From positions 62,001 through 126,000 of the forward strand of contig CAVUIT010000004.1 in NCBI GenBank assembly GCA_963741625.1: 64,000 nucleotides of DNA. The letters are read 5' to 3'. Both the position numbers and the translations under genes were made by a program. This document shows, piece after piece, positions 56,112 through 64,000 of the stretch; within the stretch, counting starts at the first letter, position 1, and each line of letters opens with the position of its first letter. This stretch comes from CAWBBA01 sp963741625. Lineage in GTDB: Bacteria; Desulfobacterota; Desulfomonilia; Desulfomonilales; Desulfomonilaceae. Below the pieces are notes generated by a model. It made no database searches. It was not told where the DNA came from and was given only the letters and a program-made list of their open reading frames with translations.

Positions 56112-56576
56112 CTACGGAATGTCGAGCCGGATGGTGCCGGTGAACCAGCGCACACCCTGCCTAGCCAAACGAAGAGCCAGGTGCGAGTCGCCTACTATCA
56201 GAGCCCCGAACCTCCCCTCACTGACCCTCACAATTATCAAGCCGGCCCCAAATTCTTTGACCTCATTCGCTCTGTCGAGCTTGATTGTACACGTGCTCAT
56301 TAGTTCGACACTTTCCGGGTCCATCTCCTCCACCGCCACAAGGACGCTCTGTGCAATGCCGAGCAGGAAGTGACGGTCCGGTCTTGGCAGTCCCTCCTCT
56401 ATGTAGACCTCAGGAGGCCGATCCTCGTCAATGCGGATCACCAATTCCGGATCCAGGGAAAACAGAGGAAGCGAAGGCAGGGGATCAATCAATAATTTCA
56501 TCGGCTTCTTGGCTAGGCCCATGGCCGCCGTGAATTCAACATCGGCGGGCACGGCCCGCCCTACCCGCTGCTGCAA
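56112..56576 (-). CDS. Conserved hypothetical protein, CheX/response-like fold unknown
   Basis: Up to 154 residues; starts at M26 (56501) or M19 (56522) are equally possible. Core strands MKLLIDPLPSLPLFSLDPEL, EEMDPESVELMSTCTIKLDR, IIVRVSEGRFGALIVGD and LARQGVRWFTGTIRL suggest a mixed alpha/beta fold. I do not recognise the family and no neighbour explains it; it lies between the small exported proteins and rlmB. Confidence 0.5.
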   Translation of the reverse strand: MQQRVGRAVPADVEFTAAMGLAKKPMKLLIDPLPSLPLFSLDPELVIRIDEDRPPEVYIEEGLPRPDRHFLLGIAQSVLVAVEEMDPESVELMSTCTIKLDRANEVKEFGAGLIIVRVSEGRFGALIVGDSHLALRLARQGVRWFTGTIRLDIP

Positions 56577-56669
56577 CCCTCAGTAGGACTCCCGCGTCCT
56601 GCCGACGTACGAATGGCACCAAAGTTGCGAAACATAATCTGACAAGTGCGGCCGCCCAGGAGATCCGGT

Positions 56670-57431
56670 TCAGCGTCCCATGGCTAAGCGTTGGCGAAGC
56701 GCTTCTGCCAATAGAATAGCTGCTGTCTGTGAAACGTTGAGCGAGCCGACCTTCCCTGCCATCGGTATTGAGAGCGCGACATCGCATTTCTCGCGCACCA
56801 GACGCCGGATGCCCTTTCCTTCCGATCCCAATACTAAGGCAACCCTGCCTGTGAGGTCCGTTGCAAAACAGACCGCCTCGGCTGTGGAATCCGCAGCGTA
56901 GATCCAGTAGCCTGAATCTTTGAGCCCGTCCATGGCCCTTGCCAGATTAACAACCCTGGCCAAGGGAACATGCGCGGCCGCGCCTGCGGACGTTTTTTCC
57001 ACGGCAGGAGTAACGGCGACTGAACGATCCTTACTCAGGATAACAGCCGTAACGCCGAGACATTCGCCGCTGCGCAAAATGCTCCCCAGATTCGCTGGAT
57101 CCTGAATTTCGTCTAAGATGAGGACGGGGCCTTGCTGGTCGGCCGAAGCCGACAAGACCTCGGAAAAATCGGCATAGGGGAAGGGTCCCACCTGGGCAGC
57201 AAACCCTTGGTGATTAGGGGAACCTGCAATAGACAGCAACTCGTTGGGGGAAACCCTTGTTAAGGTGATGTCGGCAGCCTCAAGTACCGCGGTCAGGTTC
57301 CATTGAGGTAACGGTTCCCTCGCCAGATATACCTCTTGGATCTGTCTTCGGCGGGCCTTCAGCGTTTCCATCACGGGATGAACGCCGTATATGACCGTGC
57401 GGCCGGGCCTAGCCGGTTGTTTCTTCTTCAA
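56670..57431 (-). CDS. rlmB: 23S rRNA guanosine 2'-O-methyltransferase RlmB type (SpoU family)
   Basis: SPOUT methyltransferase of 253 residues that methylates a 23S rRNA ribose, or a close TrmH-family relative. The substrate-binding N-domain has VIYGVHPVMETLKARRRQIQ. The SPOUT signatures are LILDEIQDPANLGSILRSGECLG (motif 1), LVLGSEGKGIRRLV (motif 2) and SIPMAGKVGSLNVSQTAAILL (motif 3, forming the trefoil knot). It starts 4 bases inside the rpoZ stop (ATGA), so it is the last gene of the yicC-rpoZ operon. Confidence 0.93.
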   Translation of the reverse strand: MKKKQPARPGRTVIYGVHPVMETLKARRRQIQEVYLAREPLPQWNLTAVLEAADITLTRVSPNELLSIAGSPNHQGFAAQVGPFPYADFSEVLSASADQQGPVLILDEIQDPANLGSILRSGECLGVTAVILSKDRSVAVTPAVEKTSAGAAAHVPLARVVNLARAMDGLKDSGYWIYAADSTAEAVCFATDLTGRVALVLGSEGKGIRRLVREKCDVALSIPMAGKVGSLNVSQTAAILLAEALRQRLAMGR

Positions 57432-57673
57432 TCGGATTTCTTATCCACGACGACGTGGTCTTGCTCTTCACCTTCATCAGGTGTGGGCAATCGGCCCAGG
57501 ACCTTCCCGCGTGCGATCTCTCGCAGTGACATGACCACTTCTCTGTTGTCCCTGTCATGAACCAACAGAGGTGCGCCTCTTTTCAACTCCTTGGTCCGTT
57601 TGGAAGCGAGAATGACCAAAGCGAACCGGTTTTCAACTTTTTCCAGACAATCTTCAACAGTGACTCGTGCCAT
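57428..57673 (-). CDS. rpoZ: RNA polymerase omega subunit
   Basis: Omega subunit of 81 residues, with the family start MARVTVEDCLEKVENRFALVILASKRTKEL and the tail NREVVMSLREIARGKV. It assists beta' folding and, in many bacteria, helps form the ppGpp site with DksA. It lies 16 bases after yicC and overlaps rlmB. A guanylate kinase gene usually sits between yicC and rpoZ; it is missing here. Confidence 0.93.
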   Translation of the reverse strand: MARVTVEDCLEKVENRFALVILASKRTKELKRGAPLLVHDRDNREVVMSLREIARGKVLGRLPTPDEGEEQDHVVVDKKSD

Positions 57674-57688
57674 TTTGGGTATCTCTCA

Positions 57689-58600
57689 TCATTCAATGTT
57701 TTGGGTTTGTTCCCTGATTTTTTCCAACTCAGCCTTGATGCTGACCACATAGGACGCGATGTCCGTCGAAGCGGATTTCGAGCCCAATGTATTAACCTCC
57801 CTATGGAATTCCTGTAACAGGAAGTCCAACTTTCGGCCTAACGGCGATCCTTGGGCCCCGAAGGAGAGGAACTGGTCCACATGGCTTTCCAGACGGGTAA
57901 GTTCCTCGGTGACGTCAGAACGATCAGCCATGATCGCCACCTCTTGCAACAAGCGATCTTGATCCAGCTCCATCCCTCCCGTCAATTCCTGCACCCTTTT
58001 TTCGAGCTTCTCTTTCGCCGCTGCGGTAACCTGGCTCACTATAGGAGCAATGTGGCCGGCCATATCACGTATAGAAATCAGTCTCGTCTCGATATCTCTC
58101 CAAAGAGCAGTCCCCTCTGCTTTCCTCATCTGGTCCAGCGCGGCCAGGGCCAGTCGCAAGCTGTTTTCCACCACCGGCCATTCCCGTTCAACCCCTTCCT
58201 CCTTTTCCAGAGGAACAACTATCTCCTTGAGCGTCAGTATATCGGATAGGCCTATGTCACCAGAAAGTCCGAATTTTTCCTTTAATTGCAGCAGGCACTT
58301 ATAGTACCCTTCCGCAAGGGAATGGTCTATCATGACGTCCATGAGGCCCGCCCTGCCGCCACTCCGATTGATAGTCACATCAAACTTACCCCGATCCACA
58401 CTTTGAGACACGATTTTGCGGATCTCAGGTTCGAACGCGGCATACATTCTGGGCGATCTGACCGAAACATCCAGGAAACGATGATTCACAGACCGAACTT
58501 CAGTCACGATTTCGACTTCGCCAGCGGCATCTCTCCCCCGGCCGAAGCCGGTCATGCTCCTCACCGGGCCGTTTGTGGCGTCTGTTCCATCAACCTGCAT
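57689..58600 (-). CDS. yicC: YicC family endoribonuclease/stress protein
   Basis: YicC-type protein of about 303 residues. The N-terminal signature is RSMTGFGRG, then VEIVTEVRSVNHRFLDVSVR, GKFDVTINRSGG, and the C-terminal DUF1732 region LTRLESHVDQFLSFGAQGSPLGRKLDFLLQEFHREVNTLGSKS, quoted as two parts. YicC has been described as an endoribonuclease acting on small RNAs in E. coli. It overlaps the DUF4416 gene by 40 bases if ATG 58600 is used; GTG 58564 is an alternative. Frame intact. Confidence 0.9.
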   Translation of the reverse strand: MQVDGTDATNGPVRSMTGFGRGRDAAGEVEIVTEVRSVNHRFLDVSVRSPRMYAAFEPEIRKIVSQSVDRGKFDVTINRSGGRAGLMDVMIDHSLAEGYYKCLLQLKEKFGLSGDIGLSDILTLKEIVVPLEKEEGVEREWPVVENSLRLALAALDQMRKAEGTALWRDIETRLISIRDMAGHIAPIVSQVTAAAKEKLEKRVQELTGGMELDQDRLLQEVAIMADRSDVTEELTRLESHVDQFLSFGAQGSPLGRKLDFLLQEFHREVNTLGSKSASTDIASYVVSIKAELEKIREQTQNIE

Positions 58601-59106
58601 TTATAACTCTCTCTGAGCCTGTTAAGGATTGCTATTAGTTCACGATCGGCGTAATCGGGATATGTCCATTCGAGTGGACGGTATGTGCCTGCGCGAAAAA
58701 CAAGGGTGAGGTCGGCAAAAATCCCCTTCCCCAAGTAGATCCGGTGGGCGTTGTTCTTACCGGTTGCAAGGACGAAATTTCCCAGCGACATCAGGCCGGG
58801 GTCCAGGTTAAACCTTCTCTTCCCTTCAACGGTATAGGCTTGTTCTACCGAGTTAGTCAAGCCCTTGATATTGACCAGCGCCTCGCGGTCCACTAGGTCC
58901 GCGAAACTCCAGAGCCACCTCAGGATTCCCTGACCCATTTCACTATTGTAGTAGGAAGTGTAATTAAACGCCAACGGTCCTATTTCTTCATCAAGGGGAC
59001 CCAATTCCCGGACAAGCAGGGGTTTTGCCGCATTCAAAATCTGCCTGTCCGCAGTGAGAACACTGACAATGACCCTAGCTGGTTCAGGGATACTGGGCAG
59101 GCTCAA
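58561..59106 (-). CDS. DUF4416 family protein
   Basis: Uncharacterised protein of 181 residues. Family segments are LAFNYTSYYNSEMGQGILRW, LVNIKGLTNSVEQAYTVEGK, RFNLDPGLMSLGNFVLATGK, NAHRIYLGKGIFADLTLVFR and WTYPDYADRELIAILNRLR. The TTG start at 59106 has AAGGA at the right distance and precedes the conserved block; the longer open frame upstream is not conserved. It usually lies beside yicC in deltaproteobacteria, which fits here. Function unknown. Confidence 0.85.
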   Translation of the reverse strand: MSLPSIPEPARVIVSVLTADRQILNAAKPLLVRELGPLDEEIGPLAFNYTSYYNSEMGQGILRWLWSFADLVDREALVNIKGLTNSVEQAYTVEGKRRFNLDPGLMSLGNFVLATGKNNAHRIYLGKGIFADLTLVFRAGTYRPLEWTYPDYADRELIAILNRLRESYKCRLMEQTPQTAR

Positions 59107-59234
59107 TACAAAATCCTTAAAGAAGTGGGGCTTCAACCCGGCTCGGGTCACAAGGTGGCTGCTCGCGAGACGACAGATAGTTATTACCCAGGCGGCTGCA
59201 ATTTGGCCGCGGACCACACAGATTCCGAGCAATC

Positions 59235-59936
59235 TCAGTCGATCTGTCCGTGGTTATTTTCTCCCAATTCGATGTCGATCCCTTCAAGCATGGCTCTCGG
59301 AAAAGACTTGGCTGTCGTTTCAAATACTTTGGGGGTCTCCTCCCGGCGCCGCCTGATGACCTTCAGCGGCTTGTTTACAGGAACCGACGCAGCTTCTTCC
59401 ACCTCAAGCCTGGGTGTCCTGACTCGCGGTTTTCTCGGCGTTGGGACTACCGTGACCACGTGCTTGGCAGGCAACTCTTGAATCGGTGCAGGCCGGACGC
59501 TGGGCGCAGGTTGCGCTTGCTCTTCCACCACAGTCAAAGGTTCAGGTAAAGGCGGCTGGGCCGACTCAGGTTCTTCTGGGGTTGCAGCGGAACGAGACCT
59601 CAGAACAAGCATTCTCGGAACTGTTCCCTCGGCTCTTACTTTCTTTTTGATTAGCTTCGGAATCCTGCAATTTGACAGAGTCCCCAAAGAGACGTGCGTC
59701 ACTTTCCCCGCGGCCTCGATTTCAGAGCGTTCGCTTGGAAGCGTATCGGTCTCAACGGTGGACCCGAAAGCGGTGTTCTTCTGCATGGAGGGTTCAGAGG
59801 CGACTCCCTCCGTAAACAGTGATGTCTGCCGGTCGTCTCTGGAAATCTGCTTTCCCGCAATCGGACCAACAATTCTCTCGCGAGGCATTCCTATACCTGA
59901 CCTGAGCATTTCTAGCCGCTCGTTGCCCCTTTTCAT
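59235..59936 (-). CDS. Proline-rich low-complexity protein
   Basis: Hypothetical protein of 233 residues. The first 120 residues have no clear motif; residues 120-215 are dominated by proline, glutamate and valine (PLPEPLTVVEEQAQPAPS, APIQELPAKHVVTVVPTPR) followed by a basic segment (RKPRVRTPR, KVIRRRREE). Such composition is typical of disordered linkers in envelope or nucleoid-associated proteins. ATG 59936 lies about 37 bases after the predicted transcription start of the promoter at 59980-60008. It is the first gene of the DUF4416-yicC-rpoZ-rlmB run. Confidence 0.65.
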   Translation of the reverse strand: MKRGNERLEMLRSGIGMPRERIVGPIAGKQISRDDRQTSLFTEGVASEPSMQKNTAFGSTVETDTLPSERSEIEAAGKVTHVSLGTLSNCRIPKLIKKKVRAEGTVPRMLVLRSRSAATPEEPESAQPPLPEPLTVVEEQAQPAPSVRPAPIQELPAKHVVTVVPTPRKPRVRTPRLEVEEAASVPVNKPLKVIRRRREETPKVFETTAKSFPRAMLEGIDIELGENNHGQID

Positions 59937-59979
59937 TTATTGTGTCCTCTTGTTCGTGTTTTTCTTGGTTGTCAATTTA

Positions 59980-60008
59980 ATTATAGCGCACACAATATTC
60001 TTTTTCAA
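59980..60008 (-). promoter_or_regulatory. Sigma-70 promoter upstream of the proline-rich gene
   Basis: On the minus strand TTGAAA (60003-60008) and TATAAT (59980-59985) are separated by exactly 17 bases, a nearly consensus promoter. It should drive the gene starting at 59936 and perhaps the run through rlmB. The rest of the 316-base gap up to 60252 shows no gene. Confidence 0.7.
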
Positions 60009-60252
60009 TAACTATGGGGACAAATTCTCTTGTTTTTTCCCGTAGAAACGTCATCCATTATTTAGTTGATCTGATTGGCTCTTAAGATATCCCAGCGAAA
60101 CACATTTTCTCCTGCCGCCAGGGCGCTCCGGTGCCTCCATTCCCCTTTGTCTCAATCTCATTCAGACAATGATAATTGTTCCCTTTACAACCAGTTGGAA
60201 CTGTATCACGGGTCCCTCTTGCCCATGTTTATTAGCCGGAAGTTTCCTCGTC

Positions 60253-60627
60253 CTACAGTTTTCTGATCTTTTCCTCTTCTTCCTCCGACGTCTTACAATC
60301 AATGCAGTGGGTAGTGACGGGTCGTGCCTCAAGCCTCTTGAAATCGATCGGCTCTCCGCATACCTCGCAGAACCCGAAGCTGCCGTCCTCAACTTTCTCC
60401 AGGGCCTTCCTGATTTTGTTGATCAGCTTTCGTTCTCTGTCGCGGATCCTCAGCTCGAAGTTCCTGTCCGACTCCATCGACGCACGGTCGGTAGGATCCG
60501 GAAAAGAGCTCTTCCCTTCGGTCTCTGTCATCTCATCGACAGTTCTCCCAGCCCCCTTTACGAGTTCATCCAACTGTTTCTGAAGTATTCCCTGGAAATA
60601 CTCCAGGTCTTCTTTTTTCAACTTCAT
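60253..60627 (-). CDS. dksA: DksA/TraR-type RNA polymerase-binding protein
   Basis: Transcription factor of 124 residues that binds the RNA polymerase secondary channel and acts with ppGpp. The coiled-coil tip region is EDLEYFQGILQKQLDELVK and the zinc finger is FCEVCGEPI with THCIDCK. The C-terminus is a charged helix. Four cysteines are present, so it is a zinc-containing DksA rather than a Cys-less paralogue. Monocistronic. Confidence 0.93.
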   Translation of the reverse strand: MKLKKEDLEYFQGILQKQLDELVKGAGRTVDEMTETEGKSSFPDPTDRASMESDRNFELRIRDRERKLINKIRKALEKVEDGSFGFCEVCGEPIDFKRLEARPVTTHCIDCKTSEEEEEKIRKL

Positions 60628-60780
60628 CGTTGTCCTCCGTCAACGCCTTCCATCATCAGATGTGATGGTCCTTAATTCGGCAGACTCACGTTGTTCCAAG
60701 GGTCCCTCTCATGCGAAAGGTGCTTTGACGATTCCATTAAATCAATCCTTATGCTCAGCGCCCTGCTGTTGTTCTCTCCG

Positions 60781-61783
60781 TCAAGGTGCAAAGCGAACTT
60801 GTCCTCGTCCCAAAAGGTCATGAAGATGTATGATACCGGCAAGTTGATTCTTGTCGTCCAGCACAGCCAGTCCTGTGATCAACTTCTCCTCCATGATCTC
60901 CAAGGCCTCAGCTGCTGTTCTATCGTCTCGGATCGTCAAAGGGTCCAGCGTCATCAGGTCGCGAGCTCGGCATTCGTAAATTCCTGCACCCTTCTCGAGG
61001 GCTCGTCGCAGGTCTCCATCGGTAATAATTCCCAACAGACGATGGTCCGATCACTACCAAGGTGAAGCCCAAGTTTTGCTTGTTTATGCTGTCCAGGACC
61101 TCAATCAGTGGGGCATCTTCACTCACTTCCGGGACCGCCGGCCGATCCAACATCATGTCTTTGACCTTAAGAGACAGCCTTTCGCCGAGGCTTCCTGCCG
61201 GGTGATGTCTCATAAAATCTTCTTTCCGAAAGTCCTTTCTTACCATTAACGCAACGGCAAGCGCGTCTCCGAGAGACAGAGCCGCAGTGGTGCTTGCAGT
61301 AGGGGCCATATTGAGCGGGCACGCCTCCCGCGGCACTCTGCAATCCAAGACCAAGTCTGCCATGCGGGCCAGCGTCGACGAGGCCCCACCGGTCATTGCG
61401 ATAATGCGCGCTCCCCTTTTCCTTATGGTGGCTGCCAGTGACGTTATCTCGGGAGTCTCGCCGCTGTTGGAAATCGCTAGTAAGGCATCATCACGTCCGA
61501 CGATCCCCACGTCCCCATGAAGACCCTCCAGCGGATGAACGAAAATGGCCGGTGACCCGGTGCTGGTGAGTGTGGCGGATATCTTGCGGCCGACTATACC
61601 TGATTTGCCAACACCAGTGATGATGATCCGCCCCCGTAGTGAGTAGAGCAGGTCTACACAGGCATCGAATGTGTCATCGAGTCGATCCATTACCGACCGG
61701 ATACCTTCGATTTCAATTTCCAAGACCTGGCGGGCGATTTCGACGGCACGACCTGTCAGATCACAAATTCTGTGAGATTGCAT
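60781..61783 (-). CDS. kdsD: Arabinose-5-phosphate isomerase (frame broken)
   Basis: Converts ribulose-5-phosphate to arabinose-5-phosphate for KDO of lipopolysaccharide. Residues 1-200 are a SIS domain (IIITGVGKSGIVGRKISATL, HGDVGIVGRDDALLAISNSGETPEI, HHPAGSLGERL). The frame changes near 61046 (one surplus C): TLVVIGP is continued by HRLLGIITDGDLRRALEKG, the CBS pair. It overlaps the 3' end of glmM slightly (61761-61783) on the same strand. Its presence confirms a Gram-negative envelope. Confidence 0.88.
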
Positions 61784-63116
61784 CGGCCACCATTTCTACG
61801 ACGAGCCTTACTTCTTCTTCGTCTTGCCCTTCTGCCATTACCCTGCACAGAAGCTGAGTGCCCGAATAACGAACCAGGAGCCGACCCCGATTCTTTCTGA
61901 GCCGCTCATGGGCTTCCCCCATAACCTTACGAATTTCCGGGATGTCTTCGAAGTCCCTTTTAGCGCTAACTTCAACATTCTTCAAGATCTGAGGATAGAG
62001 CTTTACCCTTGCGGCCAATTCCGATAAAGGCTTGCCGGTTTCCATCATGACCCTAATAACCTGAAGCGCCGACAAGATCCCGTCTCCCGACGTGTTGTGA
62101 TCCAGAAATATTAAATGACCCGACTGTTCCCCACCGAAATTGAAGCCGCCGGTTCTCATTCGTTCAACTACATAACGGTCGCCCACCGGCGTTCGGACTA
62201 CCGAGGCGCCCAACTCCTCCAGAGCCACGTCAAGCCCGACATTGCTCATCACGGTAGCCACGACGGTGTTTTGTTTCAACTCCTGTCTTTTCATCATATC
62301 CCAGGCAATGAGCCCCATGATCTGGTCGCCGTTGACCTCGTTTCCCTTTTCGTCGGCGAAGATCACCCGGTCCGCATCGCCGTCCAGCGCGACGCCCAAT
62401 TGAGCGCCTGTTCGCCGGACCTCCTGACAAATCATTTCAGGATACAGGGAGCCGCACCCGGCATTGATGTTATGTCCGTCAGGATGAACTCCCAGTGTCG
62501 TAACATCCGCGCCCAATTCCTCAAAAACCAGAGGCGCGGCTCTGTAGGCTGCACCATTGGCACAGTCCAGAACCACGCGAAGACCGTCGAGTGTCAGAGT
62601 TCTTGGAAACGTGTTCTTGAGAAAAACCACATATCGCCCCAGTGCGTCCTCAATGCGCATGGCTTTCCCTATCTTTTCAGCGGTGGGGCGAATCTGGTCG
62701 ATATTGTTGGAAAAGATCAGTCGCTCGATCTCTTCTTCGTGTTCGTCGGAGAACTTGAACCCATCCCCGGAAAAGAACTTGATTCCGTTGTCCTGAAACG
62801 GATTATGCGAAGCTGAAATTACCGCGCCCGCGTCGCATCTCATGTTAGTGGTAAGGAACGCAATGCCCGGAGTGGGCATGGGGCCCACGAGGAGAACATC
62901 CACCCCCATCGAGCAAATACCGGCAGCAAGCGCCGTCTCTAACATGTAGCACGACACCCTGGTATCTTTCCCTACGAGTATTTTGTGCCTTTTCCCCGGC
63001 TGGACCAGCGCTGTGTGAGCCAGGGCCCGCCCCAGCCTGAGAGCGGTCTCGGCTGTCATTGGTTCGAGGTTAGCCACGCCTCTCACGCCGTCAGTCCCAA
63101 AAAGTCTCTTTGCCAT
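61761..63116 (-). CDS. glmM: Phosphoglucosamine mutase
   Basis: Interconverts glucosamine-6-phosphate and glucosamine-1-phosphate for UDP-GlcNAc and so peptidoglycan and lipopolysaccharide. Length 451 residues. It starts RLFGTDGVRGVANLEPMTAE; the phosphorylated serine is in VISASHNPFQDNGIKFFS (near residue 100), the metal loop is ALDGDADRVIFAD, the sugar loop GGEQSGHLIF, and the phosphate loop RYSGTQLLCRVMAEG. Frame intact, first gene of the glmM-kdsD pair. Confidence 0.95.
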   Translation of the reverse strand: MAKRLFGTDGVRGVANLEPMTAETALRLGRALAHTALVQPGKRHKILVGKDTRVSCYMLETALAAGICSMGVDVLLVGPMPTPGIAFLTTNMRCDAGAVISASHNPFQDNGIKFFSGDGFKFSDEHEEEIERLIFSNNIDQIRPTAEKIGKAMRIEDALGRYVVFLKNTFPRTLTLDGLRVVLDCANGAAYRAAPLVFEELGADVTTLGVHPDGHNINAGCGSLYPEMICQEVRRTGAQLGVALDGDADRVIFADEKGNEVNGDQIMGLIAWDMMKRQELKQNTVVATVMSNVGLDVALEELGASVVRTPVGDRYVVERMRTGGFNFGGEQSGHLIFLDHNTSGDGILSALQVIRVMMETGKPLSELAARVKLYPQILKNVEVSAKRDFEDIPEIRKVMGEAHERLRKNRGRLLVRYSGTQLLCRVMAEGQDEEEVRLVVEMVADAISQNL

Positions 63117-63433
63117 TCCGGTTACCAGGCTTTGTGTATAGTCGCTTCTTGCCGCAGGAGTTCTTCTTACGCCTGTGGCGCCAAAAAGTCTAATGAATCT
63201 TAAACCATATCATGCTCACGGACTGTTCACAAGTCTTTTTCATGGAGGGCGGCAGTCCGTACGTTAAGGTTGGCCTCCCGACCCTTCAGCCGGCCTGTCG
63301 CGGGACTTGACGGATTACCCCGCCGCCCCTATCTTAGTTTAGCAGTTGAAGCAATATTTAATGGTTATCCTATTATTTTGCGCACTCTAGGGCGGCTTGG
63401 CCGAAATCTCACGGAGGCTCTCTTTTACACTCA
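63117..63433. other. Intergenic gap with divergent promoters
   Basis: This 317-base gap lies between leftward glmM and the rightward PHP gene, so it should hold divergent promoters. A weak TTGAAG/TATTAT pair near 63344-63375 has a 19-base spacer. No RNA gene or coding pattern is seen. Confidence 0.4.
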
Positions 63434-64000
63434 ATGATCGATCTACACGTCCATACAAACATGTCCGACGGGAGTTTGTCTTCTGCGGAGGTCGTCCGGC
63501 GCTCGGCGGAAAAGGGCCTTCAGGCAATAGCAATTACAGACCACGATACGGTCGCGGGCATTGCTGAAGCTCAGGCGGAAGGATTCAGAGCAGGGGTGGA
63601 AGTCATATCCGGTGTGGAGATGAGTGTCCAATGGAACCCTGGGATAGTTCACATCCTGGGTTTCTTCATCCGTCCAGATGATGCGGAGTTGCTGGAATCT
63701 TTGGCTTATTTGGGCAAGGGACGCCAAGATCGCATTCCCAAGATCCTGTCGAAACTGAGCGGCTGTGGCGTGCATCTTTCGGTTGAGGAAGTGGCCCGAG
63801 AATCCGGCGGAGGAGTTCCCGGCAGGCCGCACGTGGCGAATGTAATGGTCCGAAGAGGCCATGTGAGAGCGGTCCAGGAAGCCTTCGATTTGTATCTTGG
63901 AAAAGGTGCGCCGGCATACGTGAAGAAAACCAAGATTCTGCCCGGAGAGGCTATTCGTGTGATCAAAAAAGCCGGTGGCCTGCCTGTCCTTGCCCATCCT
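63434..64000 (+). CDS. PHP-domain phosphoesterase (partial at right edge)
   Basis: The first 189 codons of a PHP-fold metal-dependent phosphoesterase, probably a 3',5'-nucleoside bisphosphate phosphatase/RNase AM-type enzyme. Metal-binding signatures are MIDLHVHTNMSDGSLSS (H5, H7), AIAITDHDTVAGIAEA, EVISGVEMSVQW, FFIRPDD, PGRPHVANVM and GLPVLAHP at the window edge. The ATG at 63434 begins the conserved start. The gene continues past 64000. Confidence 0.85.
   Translation, partial: MIDLHVHTNMSDGSLSSAEVVRRSAEKGLQAIAITDHDTVAGIAEAQAEGFRAGVEVISGVEMSVQWNPGIVHILGFFIRPDDAELLESLAYLGKGRQDRIPKILSKLSGCGVHLSVEEVARESGGGVPGRPHVANVMVRRGHVRAVQEAFDLYLGKGAPAYVKKTKILPGEAIRVIKKAGGLPVLAHP

Overview
The window looks like a chromosome segment of a strictly anaerobic, Gram-negative deltaproteobacterium (Desulfobacterota; Desulfomonile- or Syntrophobacter-like is my best guess, not proven). 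The evidence is two selenocysteine formate dehydrogenases, two molybdenum hydroxylases of the Desulfovibrio Mop type, a large dicluster flavoprotein, a DsrC/TusE-like protein, full-length NifU with NifS, an outer-membrane lipoprotein-carrier-like lipoprotein, and a branched-chain amino acid-type transporter beside an acyl-CoA ligase.

Layout. 1-6700: broken response regulator, methyltransferase, DUF5996 protein, osmoprotectant ABC transporter, SnoaL/hydrolase fusion. 6.8-12 kb: tag, tRNA-Ser(GCU), spmA-spmB, a RepB-like primase protein, a TPR protein. 12-22 kb (minus): Mop-type aldehyde oxidoreductase followed by a tightly overlapping set: dicluster flavoprotein, zinc-ribbon protein, methyltransferase, C-GCAxxG-C-C protein, radical SAM protein, AMP-dependent ligase and one unknown. 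22-29 kb (minus): selenocysteine formate dehydrogenase, second Mo hydroxylase, TusE/DsrC-like protein, class V aminotransferase/cysteine desulfurase. 29-35 kb (minus): Tat-exported selenocysteine formate dehydrogenase with its iron-sulfur subunit, moeA and a ModE-like regulator. 35-40 kb (plus): Gld-type ABC system. 40-51 kb (minus): decayed crotonase between direct repeats, acyl-CoA ligase-livFGMHK, NtrC-type regulator and kinase, with a sigma-54 promoter ahead of livK. 51-54 kb: IS remnant, nifU-nifS. 54-64 kb: LolA-like lipoprotein, small exported proteins, rlmB, rpoZ, yicC, DUF4416, dksA, kdsD, glmM, and the start of a PHP phosphoesterase.

How it works together. 19-35 kb is a molybdenum/tungsten island: four Mo/W enzyme catalytic subunits, cofactor insertion (MoeA), a metal-type regulator (ModE-like), a possible sulfur/selenium relay (desulfurase plus TusE-like protein), and an uncharacterised maturation or redox cluster. 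The three transcription units of the island each carry the palindrome TATGTC-N6-GACATA (or a close variant) at the same distance from a -35-like hexamer, which suggests one shared regulator.

Caution. About 20 single-base frame changes interrupt genes that otherwise look conserved, mostly as one extra base. Sequencing or assembly indels are the simplest explanation, so the coordinates of broken genes span the whole reconstructed gene.
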